From: Gordionus sp. m RMFG-2023
Lineage: Eukaryota > Nematomorpha > Gordioida > Chordodea > Parachordodidae
DNA: 64,000 bases
Direction: 5' to 3'
Assembly (NCBI RefSeq): GCF_954871325.1
Contig: NC_088777.1
Coordinates: forward strand, 19,755,366-19,819,365
This document shows positions 12,501 to 23,600 of the stretch, one piece after another. The position numbers and the translations under genes are program-made. Positions within the stretch are counted from its first letter, which is position 1. Each line of letters starts with the position of its first letter. A model generated the notes under the pieces. It searched no databases, was not told the origin of the DNA, and saw nothing but the letters and a program-made list of their open reading frames with translations.

Positions 12501-15500
12501 TTTACCCATTTGTCTAAAAAATATTCAAAAAAGTTCATAAATGACGATTATTACAATTGTCACTTTCCTAAGGTACATCTTCACTGAAATTTAAATTTAA
12601 CATGTTTACAAAATATATTTTTACCCATTTGCCTTAAAAAAATTGAAAAAAGTTCAAAAATGACGATTATGACAATTGTCACTTTCTTAAGGTACATCTT
12701 CAATGAAATTTTAATTTAACATGTTTACAAAATATATTTTTACCCATTTGCCTTAAAAAAATTCAAAAATGACGATTATGACAATTGTCACTTTCCTATG
12801 GTACATCTTCAATGAAATTTTATTTTAACATGTTTGCTGCTATATTTGTCTAAAAAAAATTGAAAATTGTTCAAAAATGACGATTAAGACAAATGTCACT
12901 TTCCTATGGTACATCTTCACTGAAATTTTAATTTAACATGTTTGCAAAATATATTTTTATACATTGGCTTTAAAAAAATAAACTTCAAGTCTGAGTCGAA
13001 AAAAACAACCAAGCTTCAAGTCTGAGTCGAAAAAAACAACCAAGCTTCAAGTCTGAGTCGAAAAATAGAACCCATATTTTGGGTCGAAGTCGTTATTTTC
13101 GGCTTGGACTCGGGTCGAGGTCGAATTTTTGGAGTTAGTAACACATTTTATTTTTATACTTAATTAAAAAAATAAAGAAATCTTCGCTTTATAAATTAAA
13201 TCCTTATATTTAAATTGAGCTAAATCCCTACTAATTCTTCATAAGATGTTTAATATTATTTTAGACAAGATCTCCCCGCATGTCTTTAATAATAATAATT
13301 AATTATTAAACATTCTGCCATATTGTTATTTTTTGGCGCATTCTGTTTATAAAAGTGTGCTATAATATCTTCAGAATCTGTTTTTAGTGGAGCTGGTTAT
13401 ATGATAGTTACCATCGCCGCCTCTGATAAATTTGAAATTTTGGCATTTCTAAAAAGAAATCTTCGATATATTAATATTAAATATTATTTAAAATATTTAT
13501 TTCAAATTTCATAATATATTTGTTTATTACTTATTATGTATATAAATTAATGTTATTACTTATACTTATTAAATAAAAGTAATTTAATAATAAAAATATT
13601 TTATATACTTTCAGAATTGCAATTGAATATAAACTATAACTGATCATTATAATATATTTAAATAATATAAGTTATGGTATAGTTAGATTACAGATGTTAT
13701 ACTAATAAAAAGTATATTAAAAATTAAAATCATTGGTAACTTTACAGAATACAAAATTAGATATGATATCGAATCGGTAATCTACCGATATCAATTTAAT
13801 ATCGGGAATATTGGATCGGCCTCCAAAAAGTGGTATCGGTACACCCCTAGCAATTAGGTGCTGAAACTCACTAGAAATGATTACCTTTATATTTAACTCT
13901 TTAATTTAATGATTCGTTTTATAATTTTTATTATTAAAATTATATCTAATACGGTAGTGTTATGTTAAAAATTAACTATAATGCAAATTTTTTTGGTAAA
14001 TTATGCACATGTACATGATTATAATAAAAATGTCTATTTAAAGGAATAATATATTTATAATTTCTTTAGGATAATTCTAAACCAGTTGATAGCAACATCA
14101 AAAAAACGGTGTCGAAAGATGAAAATAAAAATAGTTATAAGAAAACTCAAATACGAACTTATTCGGCGGATGCATTAACATATGACGAGTAATAACGATT
14201 ATAAAACTTTATATTTAAATGTTTTAAATTGATGCCACAAATGTATAGCTCTAATTTAGGCGTGCTAAAAGGTATATTTTGTCCTTTTGCTCAACTAGAA
14301 AATATATGTTTTCAAATTAAATTTAGGCTTGCTGATTCCACTTTTGCACTTCCATAGTGATGTTACCAGTATTTGGATATAATTAGTTCCCTTATCTAAA
14401 ATTTAGAACTTTTAATAATTTAGGTGACTTACCAAACCATTTAAAATAAATAAAGTCAGGTTTCAATGGCTCATAAATTAGACAAATTAAAATTATATAA
14501 TGGAATGCCATTAAATAATTAAAAGGTCTAAAATAAAAATATTTCAATTTAATATGACAAAATAATCTTCATATTTATAATATACTATTTAAAAATTATT
14601 TTCAAGATGCCTAAACATTCAGCCGAAATTAACTAATCAATTTCCCATAAGTGATGGGCGTGAAGAACCATTTATTTTAGCCTATGACGAAAGTGGAAAG
14701 ATGGTAAATGAAAACAAAATATTCGCCTCATATAAGTTCGAGAATGAAAATCAAAATATCGAGCCCTATCCTCAAAATGTAATAGATTTTGATTTTCTGT
14801 ACCGTTTTGAAGGGAGTAGCCTGTTTGGTATTTATAACAAAAACGACCCATCTGATATTAAATTAAAATCTTTAAAGCTGAAAGTTTTAGAGAGCTTCGA
14901 GCATTTTTCACTTGTACTCAATAAAACCTTGTTTAATGATAGCAACCCAATTTTGGATTGCGAAGAAAGAAAAAACGAACTCTGTCATGCTTTTAAGAAA
15001 TTTATTTTGAATGCTTCTACATTGGAATCACTTAGAGGGGAAGATAAGGCTGGCATGGTTATAGGCTTGCGAAATTGCATAATTTTTACCATTAGATATT
15101 TGGCCGATCTTATCATGGGAGCTATGCTTAATGTAGAGTTTAAATCAGATAATGAAGGTAAGGTAAAATAAATGTATTTCCAATATTTTTTAAATGATTA
15201 TATTATTATCTCTTATACATTATGTCCTAATTAAACATATGTCCTAATTAAACATACATAGAAATGCCATTTGGATTAGAACGTTTGGCAAAGATTAACA
15301 CTTAGAAAATATTATAATAAGAAAGACTATGGTAGAAAAGAATTATATTAATCACTTATAAATCATTTCCAAATAACATTTTTAATCGTTAATTATTTTA
15401 TACAAGAATTTAGAAAATGTGTTAGACTTGTATCAGAAAAGTCCATAAGTTTAATATACAGAGAATTCTACCAAACTATATTTGCCGTTTACCCTAACCT

Positions 15501-17507
15501 TGTGAGAGAAATACTAGAGGAAATTTCGGAAAGTCTTTTTAAGACTTTCTCTGCTCAATATATAAATCGCAAATATGTCAAACGGCTATCTAAGGATATT
15601 AGGAAATATAATAGCGGCATTAGAGATGTTAACGAGGAAAATTTGAAGGACGATATTAAGGATGAGGAATCATTGATTAGATTATATTTACTTGGACCCT
15701 CAATATTCGCGGTTTAATTTAAATTATATAAATCCCCTATATTCGGAGTGCACTAGGTTAATGCTCTACTACTATACATAATTTTTATTTTAAATAACGC
15801 CTTTTTAATTTTAACACTATTATCATTTAATGGATATAAAATAAATATACACATACTATTTTTTATAAATTATTCCTAATCAAAATGTGAAAATGTTATA
15901 ATTCATTGCAAAATTTCACCATCTTTTTTTTATATCTGAAAAAATGATTATTGCAAAAGCGCACTCTAATTTTAAAGCCACAATTGTTTACATTTATTTA
16001 TAACTGATTAATTACAATTTAAAAAATATATTAAATGAATTATTTTAATTTAATATATAAAATTAGTGGCTATTATATAGATTGGTCACCAATAGTTCTC
16101 TCCTCTCACCAAAATCTAATCACCCACAAACTCTCAATTACATAATAACGAATCTTTTGGACATTTTACTTAAAATTACAAACACGCAGCTGTCCTTTTA
16201 TGCCAATTCCGCAATCAAATATCCCAAACAAAACTACGTACAATATATTACGAATCTTTTAGGCTTATCTTTATGCAAAAGCCTTATGTATAATTTTAAT
16301 CAAGTTGATATTCATAGTGGTATCACTGATAAGTCTGACAATTTCCATTGCCGGGCAATGTATTTTCCAGTGTTAAGCGAATACCTCTCTGGGTCTCAAA
16401 ATTATTACATTCGTAGTTTACCTTTCTGTTTGGGCGCAAAAAATAACGATACAAAAATAAAGGACGACTATAATGATATATTGTTATTGGATATATTATA
16501 TATGCCTTTATATGAAAAAACGTTCAAACTTAGTTTGTGTAATTACTTCAAAATTTTGCTTAAATTTGTGAGCTTGTACGATTATAAAGAAGTAGAATTA
16601 TCAAATGCAATATCTACAACGAATTCTGGTCTGCTGAGCAGCTTCCCCGAAATTATAAAACCATTAATCGATACTTTGCAAAATAAGCTAGTGCCTTTAC
16701 TTGATGAAGACTATGAAATCAAGGTTTTACAAACTGTTTTTTTAAATAAATTATTTAATAAGTAGTCATTCAGATTTTGCTCTATGAAATAGTGGCGGGT
16801 TTAAGATAAAAATAAGTTTTTATTTAAATTTTTAAAATTAACCATCACAAAAACATATATTATAGCAAACTACCGAAAAAATTATTGTAAAATCATCGGA
16901 TATTTCTCAAAAAATATCGCATAAAAGATCTTCCCTTCTTTCCATTTCACCTGAACATCTGGTACAATACTTTAATCCTCTTCATAAAACCGATCCCATA
17001 AATAATAAATGTAAGCCCAAAGTTCCTAACTTATTAGAACCTCTTATAATACCCGCAAATAATAAATTTAATACTAAAAAGGGAGGTAAAATGAAAAATT
17101 TAGCCAAGGAGTTGATAATGAATGATGAGGCTCTTAAGAAACAAGGCTTGAATAACAACGAAAAAGATAAAATTCATCGCACGAGGGCGAAGCACTTGTT
17201 GGATCAAAGGCAAATGTTGAAACACGTCTACAAACGAGATATGAAAACGGCTAAAAAAGAACTTAGAAAGGACGCAACTTTCCTTTCTAATCAAAAATTG
17301 AACGAGCAGATAGAAAGGTTCATTTTATATTATTGGAAATTCTACATTTTAAATAAATAAATAATGAAAACATTATATTTAATGTATTTCTATAATAATT
17401 ATTATTTCTTTAGGGATATGATAAGGAAAACAAAGGTCAAAAAATTGTATTCATTCTTAGCTAATCAAGAAGGAGAAGTTCGTGCTTTGAAAAGGAAAAA
17501 GAAATAA
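6516..17507 (+). CDS. NOP14: Nucleolar protein NOP14, 11 exons
   Basis: NOP14 is a scaffold of the small-subunit processome in the nucleolus, needed for 18S rRNA maturation. Exons: 6516-6695, 6719-6871, 6911-7040, 7084-7208, 7249-7506, 14070-14188, 14607-15157, 15407-15711, 16067-16723, 16866-17317, 17414-17507. All phases agree and the sum is 3024 nt (1007 residues plus TAA), somewhat longer than human NOP14 (857). Family landmarks in order are NPFDRHF, KTLLQEYKKRN, NLNDEELTHTG, SSLHFGGFE, EKLDQTWKEL, ILAYDESGKM, a helical middle, KRDMKTAKKELRKD, and the terminal SFLANQEGEVRALKRKKK. Introns are 39-43 bases near the start, but intron 5 is 6.5 kb of transposons. Intron 1 would be only 21-23 bases. 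The ATG at 6516 begins a lysine-rich leader as in other NOP14 proteins. A small additional exon in intron 5 cannot be excluded. Confidence 0.95.
6696..6718 (+). other. Candidate 21-23-nt intron 1 of NOP14
   Basis: The frame before (ending PKAEEK) and after (starting QYIKNIKRKK) are both NOP14. Removing 23 bases (GTATTTCATATTATATC plus TTAGAG), or 21 with a one-codon phase change, restores the frame. It also keeps the distance from the NPF motif to LLQEYK at 46 residues, the same as I recall for human NOP14. The stretch has GT at its start, AG at its end and an in-frame TAG. It is far shorter than every other intron here, so an indel or sequence error is the alternative. Confidence 0.55.
7866..8519. 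repeat. Left arm tandem array of element A (~115-bp units)
   Basis: Five to six units carry AACATGTTAAATTAAAATTTC, then GATGTACCATAGGAAAG, then the palindrome TGACAATTGTCA followed by TAATCGTCATTTTTGAAC. Units differ by point changes and small deletions. Confidence 0.85.
9172..9599. mobile_element. hAT MITE (TAGAGATCTGCA) inside the Sola-like element
   Basis: The ends TAGAGATCTGCA and TGCAGATCACTA are inverted. The flanks CTTATTAT (9164-9171) and ATTATTAT (9600-9607) match at 7 of 8 bases. The interior is rich in GGGCCGGGCC-type strings, which stand out in this A+T-rich DNA. Related elements with the same ends occur at 21900, 23151, 43378 and 57876. Confidence 0.85.
9892..11135 (+). pseudogene. 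Transposase-like protein of the Sola-like element, frameshifted
   Basis: Successive frames read: 9892-10035 with a Cys-pair region (HYICDKCRKKLS); 10204-10506 with helix-turn-helix-like LPPNLSANKIKTTFNATY and a LPGKKD motif; 10473-10697 with QKRLVLNNLKELY, IGFSKFASLRPKNC and the hallmark GTHSVCVCYIHQN; 10658-10843 with GCELATLTKNGEDTL; and 10809-11135 with a C-terminal domain (CAYENDWWLGFVQEVN, STATGRTYNLSQNEI). The order matches full-length relatives I remember from aphid-like genomes. Frame changes near 10480, 10690 and 10810 show it is no longer functional, though identity to the family is still high. Confidence 0.8.
11862..12965. repeat. Right arm tandem array of element A with internal orientation flip
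   Basis: Three units in the same direction as the left arm (to about 12200) are followed by six to seven in the opposite direction, starting at TGATGTCACTTTCCTATGG. Every unit keeps GACAATTGTC. The change of direction marks the centre of a large hairpin. Confidence 0.8.
13395..13851. mobile_element. MITE with ACCGATACC end, copy 1
   Basis: The right end reads GGTATCGGTACACCCCTA. The interior (from about 13440, TTTCTAAAAAGAAATCTTCG, to 13800) is the reverse complement of 34385-34745, so these are two copies of one family. The left boundary is not defined. It lies in NOP14 intron 5 to the right of element A. Confidence 0.65.
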
Positions 17508-17559
17508 ATATAAGCCATGGGATATACATAATTAACAATATTGTATAACCGTTTTATTA

Positions 17560-17565
17560 AATAAA
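17560..17565 (+). promoter_or_regulatory. Likely NOP14 polyadenylation signal AATAAA
   Basis: A canonical AATAAA lies 53 bases after the NOP14 stop. The stop codon of the opposing gene is only about 90 bases further on, so the two transcripts must end in or overlap this short stretch. Confidence 0.5.
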
Positions 17566-17655
17566 CGCAATTATAAAATACAACATCACAATCATTTGTA
17601 TATACAAGGAATACAGATAAATTAAATCACAATTGTTTTATAGTATTAAAGCGTA

Positions 17656-20600
17656 TTAATTTTGTTGTTGTTTAGAAGTTCTCTTATCTTTTAGCATTTC
17701 GTAATCGTGGATTAAGTTATCCTTATAGATTCTAATAGTATTTAATATAATCGATTAAATTAAATATATAATTAATAGAATATAAAATGCAAGCTCTTAA
17801 TAATAAATATGAAAAAATCACAGGTCTTGCACGTCCCTCCAAATTTTAGGAATATCATAATAAAAAATATCAAACTGTAATCCTTAAGGATAGTGTCGTT
17901 AAACGTCTCGATTTTTAAAAACGGCTAACCGAATATTTTAGCCAAAAGTATAACGCAAACCTGGAAATTTTACTTGATAGATGGCAGAAAGGTTTGGACA
18001 TCTAACGAATCTTGAGGCTTGCAGAACATTTTTTGGCTAAAATATTGGGTTAGTCCTTTTTATAAATCGAGTCTTTTAACATTACTTAAGGATAATTAAT
18101 GGTTACGTCAATTACTGCCTAGAGTCATTAATACTAGGAGAGCCGTATTTTTTTCCATTTTCAGAATTTAAATTTATTAAGATATACTTATTTTATAACC
18201 TAAAAGATAATATTTTTAGTTATAATATTTAATAATTATAATCAGACATTTGTATAATGCTCGGTCATCTTTAATTTTTTCCTGTTCTTGTAAATTATAT
18301 TATTGCCTGCCTTTTTATTTAGCCATTATTTTAAAATGAATTTTGCCTTTAATGGTCTCCAGTAAAGCTACATCTTATTTTTATACTTCAAGATCACGAA
18401 TAGAATACCTGGATGAAAATATTGCTTTTTAAAATTTTAATTCATTTTTGAAAATATTCGAATGTTGGATGAATCAAATCGAATAATGTTTTTATTATTT
18501 GTACGAATATGAATTAAATAAAAATTGAATCTGAATATGATTTGTATTTTTATATCACACCCAAATCTATAAAAAATGAATAACAAATTAAGACTTATTA
18601 TACAACAAGCACATTATGATTCCATTTTAAGAACAAGAATGCCATATTTTTTCAGGGAAATTCTACACAAGATACTAAATTTTTGGAGAGAAAAGAGGAT
18701 CGAACTTTCAAAATTAACCAAAAGCATTCCTTGTGTTCCGGCAACTAGCACACTTTGAAAGGGTTTTCTCTACCGCTGGGTTGACTTCAGAGATCTTTAT
18801 TTCTAGAAAATTTAAATAACATGATACCTATAATATAAAATTAAAAAATTGAATTTGAAATCTAAAAATTATATTTTATTTTTAGTTTAGCTTTTCTTAA
18901 AAAATTCAATTAGCCATTTACAAAATATATATTGTAAAAAATGTTGGCGTGCCGATTTAACCCGTCTATGAATGACTAAAAGGCGGCGATTAATTGTTTA
19001 AACTCATGCCGTCCCCCGATAGTTTCGCCAGAGCCCAGATCCTCACATAAGCATATGGGGTACAGTCTTAAAAAAAGCTAAGAAAGTAATATCCAAAAAT
19101 TATTTCAAAAGGATTGAATTGAAACTATTAATCATTAACAACCTTAATTAAATACAAAGGTGACGCAACTCAATTTTAAAACGAGTATTAGGAATTTTTA
19201 GTGCTAGAATTTAATAGCTAATTCTACCCCGTTTTTATTTTATTTTATTTCTTTTTCATAATATCGATATTTAATAATTTTTTATTAATTATGCTAAAAA
19301 AATATTTATTTAAATTTTCAATTTAAAATATTCAAAGCGTTTAAATATATTCAAAGCGTTTAAATATATTCAAAGCGTTTAAATATATTCAAAGCGTTTA
19401 AATATATTCAAAATTTTATTATATAAACCAAAATATTAATAAAATGGGTTAAAAAATTATTTTGTCAGGCAGAGAGCAGAGGATTGAGATAAAATTAGAT
19501 CTATATATATTCTTTGTGTAAATTCTTTAGGATCTTCAGTGATTGTTAACTTTTTACCTAAAGTTTTTAAAAATAGAATTGCATCTTCACCGAAGTTCTC
19601 TAATATGGTAATAATAAAGGGTATAAAGGTACATTCTAAAATTGCGAATATTTGTTATGTTTGGATGATTCGGCGGCCGCAATGGATGCGTATTGTGCGT
19701 TTGATTTATCAAATGCAACTTTACAGGTAAAATCTCATACCAATAATTGCCCTTTCAACCAAGGCGTAAGAGTGACATTGTCTTGTTATTTATTGTCAGA
19801 AGACATTTATATTTAAAGGGTTTTCCATTTAAAAAAGGGAACGGTCAGATCATAGAAAAAAAAATCCGATAAAAAAAGGAAAGTCCCACGAGGAAAGAAT
19901 TCAACTAAAAATTTGTTTATTGAGACATTTCCTTTTTTGAGTGAGAAACTTAATAAAATTAAAATAATTTAATATCGATTTTAAAAAAATTAGAACTTAA
20001 AGGTTAAAAAATTTAGGTGGCCGAGCATAGAATGTCTATTTGAATTTTTTAAAAATATTTCTTTTAATTTATTATTATATTTTCTTCGCATGTTATTTTT
20101 ATTTTGTTAACTGATACTAAATAATATTTTTTTAATGTCTGATTGTTTTATAATTTTAACCTAATAACAAAATATGTATTATATAAACATTTTAGTTAAA
20201 ATTAATCACCTTTGAGTATCGCTTAATGAGATATTTTTGGTACTTAAACCCGATTCATTAGATTCAGAGAAATATTGTTGACATATTTTTACAGTTTCAG
20301 GATACGCATTTTTGACGTAAATTTTGAGGCAGACCTATACAATAGCAGTTTAATTTCAAATTATAATATAAAATAATATTATATAAAGATTTAAATACCA
20401 ATAATTTATAATATAGTATCCTCTTCACCCCTAAGAATAATCAGGCGATGCTATATTTCTTGCATATAGCAGTTAGAATATGAATAAAAAACATAATTTT
20501 CAAAAATGAAAAATTGTATTTTCTATTTTATTTATATAAAACATGTTGTATAAAGGATACATATTATCATATTAATCATTTTTTATGAAAATAATAAAAA

Positions 20601-23600
20601 CAATTTTACGATGATATTATACTAATATAAAATATAATCCTTTACACTTCTCATATCGGCATCTTGACCTCGAACGATTGGCTAGTATTGGTAAATGCAA
20701 CGCCTCATAATCTGCGTTCTACACGAAAATTCACTGGAGGCAAACCTCCCTCTAAAACCCATATCTACCCCACTATAAAAAAATTGCTACTTTCGGCAGC
20801 GATATATATTAATTACGAGTTTTTAATTATAAGGATGAGGGGGTTGCGTACGAACCTTTAGTTTATTTGGCGGCATGAATTTACATTTAAAAAATATAAC
20901 AAAAAATTATCAGAAATAAGTTTTTTTTAAATAAATTATTCAATGACTATTGTATTGCATGCAATATATTAGATTTTGGATGCTTAGCAATAAATGTATT
21001 ATGTATAATAGGTCTATAATAAATTTTAACTAAAAATTTAATTTGTAACCGCCCAATAAATTTTGGAGTGAAGAGGGTATATAAAAAATAGAATATTTTA
21101 TAAATTACCAAAGAGTTATCAGAATCATTGCAATTCACTGTCTTCTTTATTAATTTTTCAAGAGTTTCAGGGCTTAAAAAATGTATTAGTATTAATATAA
21201 ATATTTTACAATATTCTAATAAAAGTTAATATGTGATTTTTTTTAAAATGAATAAAGATTTGACCCCCTAGTTTATTTTATATTCCATTGAAAAATATAT
21301 ACACAAATTATCTCTCTTAGCCATGACATCTCTAGATTTTTCAAACTAACGATGCAATTATTCTAGATGACAATATATATACGCCCGGAAATAATTTTAT
21401 ATAATACCAGACTTGTAAAATGTATTAAACTACCGATAAAATTTTACATGAGTAAGAAAAAGACATTTGATATAAAAAATTAAAACAGTTTGGAACCCTG
21501 ACAAAATGGATTGTTTCCGGTTCTAAATATTTTTTTAAAAGGAGGTGCTAGTTATAGTTTTTATAATTTTGTAAAGTGGGGTATAGTTCTTAAATTTGAC
21601 AAGGTTCTGATTAGATTCCAGCTTCTGGTTCCAAACTTTGAAAACGATCAAAAAAACTAAACATATATAAACTTTCTAAAATGAATCAAGCAACATTATA
21701 AATGTGTATATAAATTATTTCATTTTGGTTTGAACGAGTTCCTCGAAATTTTAAAATAAGTTTCATAGATCCAGATTTTAGTTCCAAACTCTGATTATAA
21801 CCATTTTATTATTTGATATAGTTTAAATGTTTGTGAAAAATTTGCAAAGGATAGAATTTGTATTTGAGATATTTATAATATTTTCGATGTATATAGGGAA
21901 GAGGTCTGCAAATGACAAAATTTAAGGCCCCGTCTTTGTTAAGATTTAATTTTCGCCCGGCGCGTCCTAATTTGAACCCGGCCTAGGTTTCTTTAAAATA
22001 CAGAAATATATCCTATGGAAAATATAACCAATAAACACAAAATATAGAAAAGTGAAATCGTATTTATGAATAAATGATCATAGTAGCAGGTCACTCAATC
22101 ATTAAAATTATAAGCAAAATTGATAATATTATTAAAACAAAATTATGCTTTAGAATAATATTTTTTCAATTGTTTATTAAGCACGTTGGGCATCTTTACT
22201 TTTTGACCGCTTGGCCTGGCCCGTTTATTTTTTTGTCAGGCCTAGCCTAGATAAATTTTTTAGATGGGCCAGGTCGGGCACTGCAGATTTTACCAGAAAC
22301 CAGTTTTAAATGACAACCATAATATTTTAATATTTAGATAACTATATATTTCTTTAATACCTGATTTCTTGAGTGAGTCGTGATTGACTAAATTTCTTCA
22401 ACAATTTCCTGTTATTTCAAATATGATACATCAATGTATAGTATAATTTTTAAGAATTCCTACCAATAAATAATTTTTATATAAAAAACATTTTTCGATA
22501 TAGTTGACTGAATTTTTGTAACACTGCCTGTCTTATATATATATTTATTCAATTATTTATCATTGAATAAAATGTTATAACTATTTATACTATATAATTA
22601 GTGTATCGTATATTAAAAAAATATATATAACATTCATAATACATAAAAAAAATATTTACCACAATTCCTTATCAAGATCAGTCTCGGCAAATATGATTAG
22701 CAAATCTTCTAGCATTCCATTATATCTAAATCATTCCATGTTTATAAAGTCAAACAATATTGCAATATTATGTTATGAATAATATATTAGTACTACAGCC
22801 CCACAACGTTAATGGAGCTATGAATTTAAAAAATTGAATGTTTAAAATCAAAAACAATAATTAGAAGACCATAAATCAAAGTTTATCAATGCGGGAAAAT
22901 ATTTTTAAAAGATTACTCTAGCAAATATATAAATAAGTTAAAAGATTCCAACCTTCCTTCTAATTTGGCGAGAACACGTTTTTCCTCGGCTAAAATATTA
23001 TCAGAACCCTTAATAACATCAGATTTTAGATTCGCTTCGAGTCTAGCTACAATATCTAAAGCAACCTTACCAAAACTTTTGCATATCTTCACCAAAATAA
23101 AATTTTGAAATATTTGATACCTGTATATAATGAGGATGTGTAATAATTACTAGTGATCTGCATCGGGCCTAATTTTTGAAGCCTGGCCCGAATTTTTTTA
23201 AAAAAATTTTGCCAGCCCGACCCTAATTATTGTTTAAAATTTTTTGCCAGTGTAAGATTGTGAAATCACCCATTGTAGCTTCAATACCGTATTGATATTA
23301 TTATTGTAGAATTCAATACCGTAGTGATATTTTGGTATTGTAGAATCAATATCGTATTGATTTTTAAGAGATGTTTTCATCGCTTCAAATATATTGGCGG
23401 TCATTAAAATTGTAAAATATTTATTCATCATATTTTTCATCGTTTTAAATATATTGGCGGCCATCAAAATTGTAAAATATTTATTAATATATATATATTT
23501 ATTCATCCCTTCAAATATATTAGCGGCCATTAAAATTGTAAAATATTTATTATTATATATTTTTTCATCGCTTCAAAAATATTGGCGACCATTTTCGATT

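Larger units (their letters stand above)
7658..13144. mobile_element. Fold-back hAT-type element A with minisatellite arms, in NOP14 intron 5
   Basis: The left end is TAGTGTTGTTAAAACG. The right end is its diverged inverse (GGAGTTAGTAACACA). Just inside both ends are GGTCG...CGACC motif runs (7690-7865 and 12975-13125). The arms proper are ~115-bp tandem repeats at 7866-8519 and 11862-12965 that point toward each other in inverted orientation. The element has been split by a Sola-like transposon at 8524-11857. No convincing 8-bp target duplication is visible for this copy. The right-arm array itself flips orientation at about 12205. It has no coding sequence of its own. Confidence 0.8.
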
